Positions 53,251 through 64,000 of a DNA stretch of 64,000 nt are shown piece after piece; position 1 is the first letter of the stretch; every line of letters begins with the position of its first letter. The position numbers and the translations under genes are program-made. The DNA comes from Prosthecobacter debontii (GTDB lineage Bacteria; Verrucomicrobiota; Verrucomicrobiia; Verrucomicrobiales; Verrucomicrobiaceae), in NCBI RefSeq assembly GCF_900167535.1, contig NZ_FUYE01000013.1:103948-167947 (forward strand). Reading direction: 5' to 3'. The notes under the pieces were generated by a model. That model was not told where the DNA came from. It searched no databases and saw nothing but the letters and a program-made list of their open reading frames with translations.

Positions 53251-55104
53251 ATGAAAACCATGAAGCTTTCTCCTTCGGTGATCGAGTCTCTGGAGCCCCG
53301 TCTGGCTCCTGCGGGGCTCGTTTCCCTCTCTCTCTCGGCCAGCGGTGCTCTCACCATCTCGGGCGATGCACATCACAACGATTTCCAGATCACGCAATCT
53401 GGGGATCAGTGGACCATCAGTCGTATTCATGATGTTCCAGGAGACAATACCGAGTTCCGGCTGAATGGCGGGCCGCAGTTAGAGTCCATCACCTTTGACA
53501 AACCCGTCTCAGTGAAAGCCACCCTAGGGGATGGTAACGATGAAATGTTACTCAATGGCGTGGATATCCTGAAAACCCTCAGTGTGAATACAGGGAATGG
53601 GGATGATAAGCTGGATCTGACCTCGTCCACGATTTTTAGCACCGTGACAGTGGCAACGGGAGATGGTGACGATGATGTGTTGTTCGATGGCGTGGATATC
53701 CTGAAAACTCTCAGTGTGAATACAGGAAATGGGGATGATAAGCTGGATCTCACCTCAACCCAGATTTTCAGCACGGTGAAAGTGACGATGGGAAATGGCG
53801 ATGACTACTTCACGGCGGGTGGGGATCTTTACTTTGCCAAAGGACTCAGTGCGAATTTGGGGGGCGGCCCCAATACACTGGACGTGAACGCAGATACGCT
53901 GCTCTCGGATGGCAACATCTCGGTCGTCTCTGGCGGCGCGGTGAATGAGATCCAGACTTTTCGCTTCCAGGTCGGGGTGGGGGAGGTGAATGGCAGCCTC
54001 ACCTTAAAATCGACGAAGGGACCAACTGATTTTGAAATTGGTCTCGAGACCACGGACAGCCTCGTGGTCAGCAAAAACATGATATTGCAGTCCACGGCTG
54101 GAGAGGACTATGTGACGGTCCTCGGTAGCCTCTTTGTCGATGGCACTCTCGCTATCAAGCTCAGCCATGGGGATAACACCACGACGATGGTGGAGATGGA
54201 CCAGCTTGTGGTGGGAGCACTTAGCTACAGTGGTGGGTCAGGCCTGGATGACTTTTTGATCGGTGCCCGTGAGGTCATTGTGGATGGTAATTTCAGCTTC
54301 GCTGGTAGCTCGGGGGAAAACATTCTGGAGATTGCCCCCACCGAGTTTTTTGGCGTCGCGGGCAGCATGAGCTATAAAGGTGGGTCGGGCGTGGATAATT
54401 TCTTCCTGTCAGGCCCTGAGGTGGTCATTGCCAAGAATCTCTCTGTCAGTGCTTCGCACGGAGCCAACTTTATGGGGATTGAGGCGGTCGAGGCCGCCAT
54501 CGGCGGTAGCTTACGTTACAGTGGAGGCAGCGGATCTGACCGGGTGGACATTGGGGAGTCCGATGGAGGCTCCGACTTAGTCAATATCGTGGGTTCGACA
54601 ACCTTGAGCTTGAGCTCAGGCGCTGCGGATGTGCAGGTGAGAAATGCGATCCTTCAGGGAAATCTCGCTATCAGCACCAGTGCTGCTTTTGGCCTAGCCG
54701 ATGAAGTGCGCCTGTTCGAAAGTGAATTCTGGCGCAACGTCTCGATCAAAATGGGGGGTAATGCTGATAGTTATGTCGAGGTGCGTAACGGCATCTTTGA
54801 TTGGGATGTCTACGTCAACACGGGCAACGGCAATGATTTGGTGCGCTTTGATACCGATGCCAGCGTCCCTGGCATCTACAGTTGGTTTGATGGTTATGTC
54901 ACCATCAGCCTCGGCGCGGGCAATGATGAATTCTATGCTGGCAACAGTGATGTCATCGAGTTCGTTGGCAATGACTTCAACTACTACGTGGATGTCTATG
55001 GCGGCACCGGTTTCGATACGGCCTATTTCGTGAACAGCGCCGCCTACAACAACGGCTTCAATGGGCCGCTGCCCTGGTGGAGCAGCATTGAGGATGTGGC
55101 CTAA
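53251..55104 (+). CDS. LEPR-motif secreted repeat protein with Asp-rich GNGDD repeats
   Basis: A 617-residue protein with the N-terminal PVC surface signal SVIESLEPRLAPAG near residue 11 (LEPR-type motif) and a beta-repeat body. Calcium-binding-like GNGDD or GDGDD motifs recur (near residues 90, 116, 136, 160 and 180) and again near the end as GNGNDLVRF and GAGNDEFYAG, resembling RTX nonapeptides. A 132-bp near-identical duplication lies at 53557-53820. Likely a surface adhesin or matrix protein with a beta-helix fold. I start at the ATG at 53251; the next ATG at 53260 is also possible. Confidence 0.8.
   Translation: MKTMKLSPSVIESLEPRLAPAGLVSLSLSASGALTISGDAHHNDFQITQSGDQWTISRIHDVPGDNTEFRLNGGPQLESITFDKPVSVKATLGDGNDEMLLNGVDILKTLSVNTGNGDDKLDLTSSTIFSTVTVATGDGDDDVLFDGVDILKTLSVNTGNGDDKLDLTSTQIFSTVKVTMGNGDDYFTAGGDLYFAKGLSANLGGGPNTLDVNADTLLSDGNISVVSGGAVNEIQTFRFQVGVGEVNGSLTLKSTKGPTDFEIGLETTDSLVVSKNMILQSTAGEDYVTVLGSLFVDGTLAIKLSHGDNTTTMVEMDQLVVGALSYSGGSGLDDFLIGAREVIVDGNFSFAGSSGENILEIAPTEFFGVAGSMSYKGGSGVDNFFLSGPEVVIAKNLSVSASHGANFMGIEAVEAAIGGSLRYSGGSGSDRVDIGESDGGSDLVNIVGSTTLSLSSGAADVQVRNAILQGNLAISTSAAFGLADEVRLFESEFWRNVSIKMGGNADSYVEVRNGIFDWDVYVNTGNGNDLVRFDTDASVPGIYSWFDGYVTISLGAGNDEFYAGNSDVIEFVGNDFNYYVDVYGGTGFDTAYFVNSAAYNNGFNGPLPWWSSIEDVA
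53557..53820 (+). repeat. Tandem 132-bp in-frame duplication
   Basis: Two consecutive 44-codon units start at 53557 and 53689 with GGCGTGGATATCCTGAAAAC and share almost all positions in their first 75 bp. Each encodes GVDILKTLSVNTGNGDDKLD followed by a Thr/Ser-rich strand. The duplication adds one more beta-helix turn set to the secreted protein. Confidence 0.8.
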
Positions 55105-55120
55105 CCGAAGGCTCGGTTAG
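55101..55120 (+). other. Stop-codon hairpin
   Basis: CTAACCGA/TCGGTTAG pair perfectly around a 4-nt loop, with the TAA stop of the secreted repeat protein inside the left arm. It lies directly before the stronger terminator hairpin. Confidence 0.4.
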
Positions 55121-55134
55121 ACAACATCTGGATC

Positions 55135-55170
55135 AAAAAAAGCGGCAGCCGATGAAGCTGCCGCTTTTTT
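55135..55170. terminator. Bidirectional intrinsic terminator
   Basis: A perfect 9-bp stem AGCGGCAGC/GCTGCCGCT (55141-55165) is preceded by six A residues and followed by five T residues, so it can terminate both the secreted-protein transcript and the converging PmoA-like gene. Confidence 0.85.
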
Positions 55171-55200
55171 GTTCAGTCAATCAATGACGATGATGCTAAC

Positions 55201-56193
55201 TCAGGGCTCCTTCGCATAGTCGGCATAGGCCTCGGCGATCTTCGCGTCCTTTTCATTGCCCAGATGGAAGATAAAGCGGTGACGCAGGGAGATCTTCTCG
55301 CCTTTTTTCAAGGTCATCGCGCCGCTTTCAGATGTCGGGTCCAGAGCCTTGAGGCCGAAGGGGTTGGCGGTGAAGAGACCGTAGGTGCGCACGTGCCATG
55401 GAGTGGGGTGGCGGAAGCTCTTGGGGTGGTTCAGCATGGCTACGCCCACGGCTTTGCCGCCCACAGTGCCGTAGTAGTCACACCAAGTGGCGCGCTTGGC
55501 CCAGGCGTCAGCATCGATATCACCGTTGCTGTTGATGATGTGGCCGGTGCCTTTCTCTTTCTTCTCCTTTTCCACCGCCATTTCGGTGGGGATACGGATG
55601 CTCAGGCCGGAGTCTTTTTTGTCGTCCACCAGGGTGTCGCCTTCGGTGGCGATGAGGTCCAGATTCACATCGATGAGGCGGGTATCACCCACGACCTTAA
55701 AGGTGTATTGGCGGACTTCTTCCAGGATCTTCTTGCCGTCGGCGTCCACGTAGTCGGAGACGGTGGTGAAGGAGGCCGTGTCACCCTCTTGGATGTCCTT
55801 CAGCGTTTGCAGCTTGATGGCACCCAGGTGCTTGATGCGCTCGTCGTATTTGCCGTTCTTGTTTTCGGCGAAGGTTGATGGTTCGGCCCAGCTATCGTAG
55901 CCGCCGATGCCTTCATGACCAAAAGTCAGGCCGCGCTGGTGCGGGTGATCGTGCTGCTCACCTTCGATCACCTTCATCGGGAAGGCGCGAGTCATCGTCA
56001 CGCCACCGGCACCGATGATGGGCCACAGGTAGGGCTTATTGGCCTGATCCACCACGAGCTCAGTGAAAAACTGGCCGTCGATCTTCACGATGGCACCGCC
56101 TGGAGCGGTTTTTTCCACGGTGAAGGTGGCGGCTTGGGCAGTGAGGGTGAGAGCACCCAGGAAAAACGCAGAAAGGAGGGGCGTAAACTTCAT
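55201..56193 (-). CDS. Exported PmoA/DUF6807 family protein
   Basis: A 330-residue exported protein. Signal peptide MKFTPLLSAFFLGALTLTAQA, then a beta-sandwich domain with VKIDGQFFTELVV, KPYLWPIIGAGGVTMTRAFP near residue 52-71, DHPHQRGLTFGHE near 82, and a C-terminal VGVAMLNHPKSFRHPTPWHV near 240 with RTYGLFTANPFG. This is the family annotated PmoA (DUF6807), widespread in PVC bacteria and of unproven function despite the methane-oxygenase name; sugar processing is suspected. The ATG at 56193 gives the signal peptide; a further in-frame ATG lies at 56220. Confidence 0.87.
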   Translation of the reverse strand: MKFTPLLSAFFLGALTLTAQAATFTVEKTAPGGAIVKIDGQFFTELVVDQANKPYLWPIIGAGGVTMTRAFPMKVIEGEQHDHPHQRGLTFGHEGIGGYDSWAEPSTFAENKNGKYDERIKHLGAIKLQTLKDIQEGDTASFTTVSDYVDADGKKILEEVRQYTFKVVGDTRLIDVNLDLIATEGDTLVDDKKDSGLSIRIPTEMAVEKEKKEKGTGHIINSNGDIDADAWAKRATWCDYYGTVGGKAVGVAMLNHPKSFRHPTPWHVRTYGLFTANPFGLKALDPTSESGAMTLKKGEKISLRHRFIFHLGNEKDAKIAEAYADYAKEP

Positions 56194-56345
56194 GATGGGA
56201 AGAGAAAACAACAAGGGCATACATCAACGTGCGTGCAAACCTGTTTCTTCCTTTACGCCGCCATTCGGGCAGGTCCGTATCATTCCTGGTGGCAGGGGCA
56301 TCAAATCTGAGTATGCACTCGGCCCCCTGATTTTCGTTTTCATCT

Positions 56346-57191
56346 ATGGCTGGCTTTTTCAAATCCCTCCTGCAGCGCTTCACCAAACCCGATATCGATT
56401 GGGATGATCTGGAGGCTGCTTTGATCGCCGGTGATCTGGGCCCGCGTCTCTCCCTCCAGATCGTGGAGGATCTCCAGGCCCAGCAGCGGAAGCTTCACGG
56501 CGCCGACATCGTCAAGGTGGCCCGTGAGCACGTGCGCAAGATCCTGCCCAATAGTGTGACGCCGATGAGCAAGCTGGACGGCAAACCCAAGGTGGTGCTG
56601 GTGATCGGTGTCAATGGCACAGGTAAGACTACCTCCACGGCGAAGCTGGCCTACTTGCTGAACAAAGGCGGTGCCAAAGTGGTGCTGGCCGCAGCGGATA
56701 CCTTCCGTGCAGCGGCGGTTGAGCAGCTTGAGGTATGGTCCCAGCGCCTGAACATCCCCATGGTCAAAGGGCCGCCGAATGGAGACCCCGCATCGGTGTG
56801 TTTCGAGGCCTACGATCTCGCCCAGCGCACTCAGGCTGACTTCCTGCTGTGCGACACTGCAGGCCGTCTGCACAATAAGCACAACCTCATGGAGGAACTG
56901 AAAAAGATTCACCGCATCCTCGGGCGTAAAGACGAGACCTCCCCGCATGAGGTGCTGCTGGTGGTGGATGCCACCACGGGGGCCAATGCCCTGCAACAAG
57001 CCCGTGAGTTTCATAAGATCATTCCGCTGACCGGTGTCATCGTGACCAAGCTGGATGGCAGCGGCAAAGGCGGCGTGCTGGTGAACATCCAGCAGGAGCT
57101 CGGCGTGCCCACCCGTTACATCGGTCTGGGAGAAAAAGTGGAGGAGTTTCAACGCTTCGACCCCAACCGTTTTGTGGAGGAACTGCTATGA
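56346..57191 (+). CDS. ftsY: Signal recognition particle receptor FtsY
   Basis: A 281-residue SRP GTPase that docks ribosome-nascent-chain complexes at the membrane. NG domain motifs: GVNGTGKTTSTAKLA near residue 88 (G1), AADTFRAAAVEQLEVW near 116, LLCDTAGRLHNKHNLMEEL near 173 (G3), VIVTKLDGSGKGG near 232 (G4) and PTRYIGLGEKVEEFQRFDP near 254. The acidic A domain is absent, giving a short form of the protein. The ATG of tadA overlaps its stop as ATGA. Confidence 0.95.
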   Translation: MAGFFKSLLQRFTKPDIDWDDLEAALIAGDLGPRLSLQIVEDLQAQQRKLHGADIVKVAREHVRKILPNSVTPMSKLDGKPKVVLVIGVNGTGKTTSTAKLAYLLNKGGAKVVLAAADTFRAAAVEQLEVWSQRLNIPMVKGPPNGDPASVCFEAYDLAQRTQADFLLCDTAGRLHNKHNLMEELKKIHRILGRKDETSPHEVLLVVDATTGANALQQAREFHKIIPLTGVIVTKLDGSGKGGVLVNIQQELGVPTRYIGLGEKVEEFQRFDPNRFVEELL

Positions 57192-57760
57192 GCCTGATCG
57201 TGCCCCCCGTGATCGACCCGGCGACGGATGAGCACTACATGCGTGAAGCCCTGCGCATGGCGCGGAAAGCAGCCCGTCAGGATGAGGTGCCCATCGGCGC
57301 TGTCATCGTGCATCAGGGGACTGTCATCGGTCGCTCCTGGAATCAGGTGGAGACCCTCAAAGACGCCACCGCTCATGCCGAGATGCTGGCGCTGACGCAG
57401 GCTGAAAGTGCCCTGGAAGACTGGCGGCTGGCCGACTGTGATCTGTATGTGACCAAGGAGCCCTGCCCGATGTGTGCAGGGGCCATTGTTCACTGCCGGA
57501 TCCGGCGCGTCATCTTTGGCTGTGGCGATCCCAAAGGCGGTGGGGCAGGCGGCTTCTGGAATCTGCTCCAGGCACCGAATCTGAATCATCGCAGCGAGAT
57601 CACCCCCGATGTCTTAGCCGAGGAAAGCGTGGCCTTGCTCAAGGCTTTCTTTGCCGAGGCCCGCAAACGCAAAGCCTTGGGGCTGACGCATACGAAAGGC
57701 ATCGGAGGAAACCCCTCGGCGGTGTCCAATGAAGATGCGTCGATCTTTGACGGGCCGTGA
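57188..57760 (+). CDS. tadA: tRNA-specific adenosine deaminase
   Basis: A 190-residue zinc deaminase that converts wobble adenosine 34 to inosine in tRNA-Arg(ACG). MREALRMARKAARQDEVPIG near residue 18-37, catalytic HAEMLAL near 63 and zinc ligands EPCPMCAGAI near 96 are canonical, as is the following RIRRVIFGCGDPKGG. The C-terminus extends about 25 residues past the family core (KALGLTHTKGIGGNPS onward) with no known domain. Translationally coupled to ftsY by a 4-bp overlap. Confidence 0.94.
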   Translation: MSLIVPPVIDPATDEHYMREALRMARKAARQDEVPIGAVIVHQGTVIGRSWNQVETLKDATAHAEMLALTQAESALEDWRLADCDLYVTKEPCPMCAGAIVHCRIRRVIFGCGDPKGGGAGGFWNLLQAPNLNHRSEITPDVLAEESVALLKAFFAEARKRKALGLTHTKGIGGNPSAVSNEDASIFDGP

Positions 57761-57845
57761 GCTGGGACGGGTCGAGCTGGTGGTGCGGCGATGCTTGTAG
57801 TTGCCCTAGGCCTGAGTCGCGTCTAGTCTCCGCCCCCCATTTCCC

Positions 57846-60584
<2,739 letters not shown>

Positions 60585-60588
60585 ATGA

Positions 60589-60607
60589 CTAAATGCCGGA
60601 TATTTAG
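60589..60607 (+). promoter_or_regulatory. Candidate operator before the TA module
   Basis: CTAAAT and ATTTAG form a perfect 6-bp inverted repeat around a 7-bp centre, ending 3 bp before the antitoxin-like start codon. The position suits autoregulation by the toxin-antitoxin complex, but could also be an initiation-region hairpin. Confidence 0.3.
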
Positions 60608-60610
60608 ATC

Positions 60611-60979
60611 ATGAAACAGGAGATTGAAGATGTCCGGGCGGGCTTGAAGTCCGTCTTCGATTTCCTTTCGGCCTCTGACTTGCATGATCAAGATAGAGCA
60701 GTATGGGGATCCGAATCTCGTCTCGATGTATTGTCTGCTGAAATTACAAGGTATATGCCTGAGTTAGCCGAGCTTTTAGCGAGGACTGGCAGAAATATCT
60801 TGAGCGGACAGATTCAGAAAACCACTTCTTCTGCTATTCAACAAGGAGTCACTGCCAACGCAGATCAAACCCCTCCGCTGGGAGCGCGCGCAATGATCGG
60901 TTTTGCCTTGAATGGCGGACGCACGCCACGCGCGACAGCCGACTGGATGAAGGAACTGCGCGAGGGAGACGCGGACTGA
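60611..60979 (+). CDS. Putative antitoxin partner of a PIN toxin
   Basis: A 122-residue protein with no recognised DNA-binding domain. Its N-terminal half is acidic and helical (IEDVRAGLKSVFDFLSAS), and the short C-terminal tail ends TPRATADWMKELREGDAD, the kind of Arg/Glu-rich extended tail that wraps PIN toxins in other systems. It begins 26 bp after ileS and ends one base before the PIN gene ATG, which is the main reason for calling it an antitoxin. It could be unrelated to regulation. Confidence 0.55.
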   Translation: MKQEIEDVRAGLKSVFDFLSASDLHDQDRAVWGSESRLDVLSAEITRYMPELAELLARTGRNILSGQIQKTTSSAIQQGVTANADQTPPLGARAMIGFALNGGRTPRATADWMKELREGDAD

Positions 60980-60980
60980 C

Positions 60981-61682
60981 ATGCCTTGGGTGATCGATAC
61001 CTGCTTGCTTATCGACATCGCGGATGCCGATCCCCAGTTTGCCGTTGCCTCGGCCACGCTTCTGGATGCCAAACGGCCCGAAGGGTTGGTCATTTCACCT
61101 GTGACCTACGCAGAACTAGCTCCTGTTTTTGATGGGAATGTCGCTCGGCAGGAACTCTTTCTCTACCACCTGCAAGTCTCATGGTCCGAAGTCTGGACGC
61201 GAACAGAAACCCTGACGGCCCATGCAGCCTGGCATCGCTATGTTCAGGCTCGGCGGCAGCGCCGCATCAACAAGCGTCCCATGGCCGACATTCTCATCGG
61301 AGCCTTTGCTGAACGCTTCGACGGACTGCTCACACGCAATGAGAGCGACTTCCGCAGTGTGTTTCCCAGCATGCCAATCCTTGGCCTTAGAAATTGTTTC
61401 GCAGGTCGGCAAATCTCAACGGCTTCAATGCTTTCCACCTTTCGGCGGCAGCAGGTTAGGTGCCGCCAGCAACACAGTTACGAACTCGCGACAGGCCAAT
61501 GCCCGGCTCACCAATTCGCCGCCGTGAGGCCACCGCCTTTCGCGCGTTGGAGGCCCCAGCTCATGAGGAGGCGACCATCATCCCAGATGTATTTGGTCTT
61601 CGTGCCGAGTTGGACCAGGATCACATCACGCCCACGGGAACTGGCGGTGGAGATGAGGCAGCGGCCACTGGCCACGGTGTAA
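60981..61682 (+). CDS. PIN-domain toxin-like protein with an abnormal C-terminal run-on
   Basis: The first about 135 residues form a PIN ribonuclease: WVIDTCLLIDIADADPQF near residue 3 supplies the first Asp, the helix PVTYAELAPVFDG near 40 the Glu, RPMADILIGAFAERF near 100 the third acidic position, and LLTRNESDFRSVFPSMPIL near 116-134 the last Asp and the usual C-terminal strand. After that, about 95 residues continue in a composition unlike a protein (Arg/Pro/Gln/Cys-rich) and overlap the neighbouring carboxypeptidase gene antisense from 61508. The natural toxin probably ended near 61390; a stop-loss or frameshift is likely. Confidence 0.75.
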   Translation: MPWVIDTCLLIDIADADPQFAVASATLLDAKRPEGLVISPVTYAELAPVFDGNVARQELFLYHLQVSWSEVWTRTETLTAHAAWHRYVQARRQRRINKRPMADILIGAFAERFDGLLTRNESDFRSVFPSMPILGLRNCFAGRQISTASMLSTFRRQQVRCRQQHSYELATGQCPAHQFAAVRPPPFARWRPQLMRRRPSSQMYLVFVPSWTRITSRPRELAVEMRQRPLATV

Positions 61683-62512
61683 CCGGTCTTCATGCCATTG
61701 CATTCCGGCATATTGCCGAGCAGTTCATTCGTGCTTTTCAGCGTCACGGTGCTGCCGCTGTTCTTGCGGAAGGTGTAGTATTTCCGGCGCACCGCATCAC
61801 GGATGATGGGGTTGCGATAAGCCGCCATGGCGACTCGGGCCATATCGCGTGCGGTGGAGTATTGGCCGCTGACGGTCAGGCCATGGGGGTTCTTGAAGTT
61901 TGAGTTCGTGCAGCCCAGGGAGCGCACCTTGGCATTCATTTTGGCAGCAAAGGCGCTGAGGCTCCCGGCGTTGTCACGGGCCAGGACATTGGCCACGTCA
62001 TTGCAGCTCTTGATGAGGAAGGCATACAGCAGATGGCGACGGGTATAAACTTCCCCAGCACGCAGCCCCAGGCAGGTCGGTTCCACCTGGAGATCTGAGG
62101 CGAGCACTCTCACCGGCTTATCGAGATTTCCGGCATCCAGCACCACCAGCGCGGTCACCAGCTTTTGCGTGCTGGCCACCGCCCGCGCGGTCTCCGCATT
62201 TCGGGACGCCAGATGACGCCCTGTGTGCGCATCGATCAAGAGGTAGGATGATGCACGGATGGAGGGAGAATTCGACGCAATAAAAGCTGGCTCGGCTTCC
62301 ACATCCCAGGTGGGCCGGGTATAGGCCACCGGTGTGATCGTGCCTGCAGTGCCTGCCGTGGTGGGATAGGCCGTCTGGACGTAACTGGTGGAACTGCTGA
62401 AATCACCGCCTGACCGCACTGCCGAACGCTGCGGCGCGGAACAGGAAGCTAAAACGATGGCGAGAAGACCTGTGGCCAGCCGGAAGGAGGTGCGTGAAAA
62501 CAATGATGGCAT
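61508..62512 (-). CDS. Lipoprotein D-alanyl-D-alanine carboxypeptidase (peptidase S11)
   Basis: A 334-residue penicillin-binding protein of the DacA/S11 type that trims peptidoglycan stem peptides. The signal ends in a lipobox LASC (LLAIVLASCSAP, Cys near residue 23). Catalytic motifs: SxxK as STQK near residue 109, SxN as SCN near 168 and KTG near 273 (GMKTGYT). The chain is shorter than E. coli DacA because the C-terminal beta domain and amphipathic anchor are missing, the lipid replacing the latter. Its 3' end is overlapped by the PIN ORF run-on on the other strand. Confidence 0.92.
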   Translation of the reverse strand: MPSLFSRTSFRLATGLLAIVLASCSAPQRSAVRSGGDFSSSTSYVQTAYPTTAGTAGTITPVAYTRPTWDVEAEPAFIASNSPSIRASSYLLIDAHTGRHLASRNAETARAVASTQKLVTALVVLDAGNLDKPVRVLASDLQVEPTCLGLRAGEVYTRRHLLYAFLIKSCNDVANVLARDNAGSLSAFAAKMNAKVRSLGCTNSNFKNPHGLTVSGQYSTARDMARVAMAAYRNPIIRDAVRRKYYTFRKNSGSTVTLKSTNELLGNMPECNGMKTGYTVASGRCLISTASSRGRDVILVQLGTKTKYIWDDGRLLMSWGLQRAKGGGLTAANW

Positions 62513-62738
62513 GCTCAGTCAGAAGTAATTGGGGGTGTTAACGTCTGTGATCCGGCGCAAGTTCAATGCCGGGCCAAAAAATCTTCTGCAACTACGCGGA
62601 CGGCGGCGGACTGTCAACCCTGGGAGGCCATCGGGGACGACAGTCTTGTTAGGCACTCTGCACGGTTTCTCCTGGCGAGACGTTGGAGAATGTGACTTTC
62701 ATCTTGCTTGTCTCGCGGTTCTTCGCTCCGAATGAAGC

Positions 62739-63629
62739 ATGGCACTGATCATCAATGGCGAAGAAATCGACGACGAAGTCATCGAGGGAGAATTCCGCAA
62801 TGTGAAGGGACACTACGAGCGCATGCTCCAGGTCTCCTGCTGCGAGCGCGACCAGGAATTTCGGGGTTATGCCAAGGATAACATCATCTCCCGGGTGCTG
62901 CTCAATCAAGAGTCTCTCAAGCGCTTCCCAACCGTTTCGGAGGAGGATGTCACGGAACGGCTGAATCGTCTCATCGAGGAAGCGGGTGGCGAAGACCAGT
63001 TCTACATGAACATCGGCATGCCCTACAAAGATGAGGCGGTGGTGCGAGAGAATGTGCAAGGCGGTGTACGCCTGGATAAGATGCTGGGGGAGGTCTATGG
63101 CCCAGATCCCGACTACACTGAAGAGGAACTGAAGGCCGCCTATGACAAGGATCAGAAGCTCTACATGACCGAGGAACTGATCCAGGCCGCCCACATCACC
63201 AAAGGACTGCAAGGGGCTCAAAGCCGCACGGAAGTCTATCAACTGATGCGTGACCTGCGCCGCCAACTCCTGGCCGGGGCGGACTTTATGAAACTGGCGG
63301 AGGAAAACCGTGCCGATGAGCAGCAGCAGATCGATCTGGGGTGGTTCAAGCGCGGCGAGTTCATGGAGGAGTTCGAAGTCATTGCCTTCTCCATGAACGA
63401 GGGGGAAATCAGCCCCGTCTTCACCACTCAACTCGGCTATCATCTCTGCACCCTGCTCGGCCGCAAAGCTCCCGAGCCGATCCCTTTTGCCGCTGTGCGT
63501 GAGGCCGTGCGCCAGCGCCTGCTGGAGGCACACAAGGACGCCAAGTTCAACGAACTCATCGCCGAACTGAAGAAGACCGCTCAGGTCGAAGACACGGACC
63601 CCGATGAAGCGGAGTCGGCTGGGCATTGA
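62739..63629 (+). CDS. Parvulin-type peptidylprolyl isomerase (PpiC/SurA-like)
   Basis: A 296-residue protein. An N-terminal SurA-like chaperone region (about 1-130) with VLLNQESLKRFPTVSEEDVT near 47 precedes a rotamase domain at about 145-245: LIQAAHITKGLQGAQSRTEV, ADFMKLAEENRADEQQQIDL, GWFKRGEFMEEFEVIAFSMN and TQLGYHLCTLLGRK. No signal peptide is present, so it may act in the cytoplasm. It follows the divergent carboxypeptidase gene; the 226 bp between them show no other feature. An IS110 element begins 29 bp downstream. Confidence 0.88.
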   Translation: MALIINGEEIDDEVIEGEFRNVKGHYERMLQVSCCERDQEFRGYAKDNIISRVLLNQESLKRFPTVSEEDVTERLNRLIEEAGGEDQFYMNIGMPYKDEAVVRENVQGGVRLDKMLGEVYGPDPDYTEEELKAAYDKDQKLYMTEELIQAAHITKGLQGAQSRTEVYQLMRDLRRQLLAGADFMKLAEENRADEQQQIDLGWFKRGEFMEEFEVIAFSMNEGEISPVFTTQLGYHLCTLLGRKAPEPIPFAAVREAVRQRLLEAHKDAKFNELIAELKKTAQVEDTDPDEAESAGH

Positions 63630-63658
63630 GTGTAGGAGATGGACCTGGAGTAACTGTG

Positions 63659-64000
<342 letters not shown>

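Overview
This is a GC-rich chromosomal stretch that looks like a Verrucomicrobium, close to Prosthecobacter/Verrucomicrobiaceae, or at least a PVC-superphylum bacterium. The pointers are family signatures: a planctomycete-type cytochrome c/DUF1549/DUF1553 protein, an N-terminal LEPR-type ESLEPRLAPAG motif on a large secreted protein, a PmoA/DUF6807 protein, an eukaryote-like GSII glutamine synthetase, and many secreted TPR or beta-rich proteins. The species assignment is inference; no rRNA is present.

Layout. 1-3361: end of an AddB/RecB-type nuclease gene and a HerA-like ATPase. 3362-5016: an inverted-repeat element and three small orphan genes, two of them zinc-ribbon proteins. 5045-11565: a long minus-strand series holding a YqjD/YqjE-like membrane set, two PilT ATPases, an ABC-exporter-like membrane protein and two coiled-coil/membrane proteins. 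11731-16500: a secreted sugar isomerase-like protein, then an ExbB-ExbD-TPR operon. 16501-17767: non-coding DNA carrying a 136-bp tandem repeat array that ends in the stop codon of a 2072-residue alpha-2-macroglobulin (to 23981). 24282-32850: purD, an MBOAT/SGNH acyltransferase pair, a glutaredoxin, an O-methyltransferase, a secreted protein and a double heavy-metal domain protein. 32902-37520: a TPR membrane protein, glnII behind a likely sigma-54 promoter, and a miniature kinase-like protein next to a PP2C phosphatase. 37563-42703: a NanM-like epimerase divergent from a sialidase-like protein, ApbE, and an Agl23/GT39-like membrane protein. 42878-44396: two identical tRNA-Gly genes, prmA and a dCMP deaminase-like gene. 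44947-49796: exopolysaccharide export (outer-membrane barrel, Wza-like protein, Wzc-like tyrosine kinase). 49988-55104: the cytochrome/DUF1553 protein and the LEPR-motif adhesin-like protein. 55201-64000: PmoA-like protein, ftsY-tadA-ileS, a PIN toxin module, a lipoprotein D,D-carboxypeptidase, a parvulin isomerase and the 3' end of an IS110 transposase.

Most of the window is ordinary housekeeping and envelope biology. The parts most worth a second look are the 136-bp repeat array and its junction with the macroglobulin gene, the mini-kinase/PP2C pair, the sigma-54-type site before glnII, the CCxxC double HMA protein, the PIN ORF that runs on antisense into its neighbour, and the sialidase-like protein lacking the first arginine of the usual RIP motif. 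All family assignments were made by eye from translated sequence; no database search was run.
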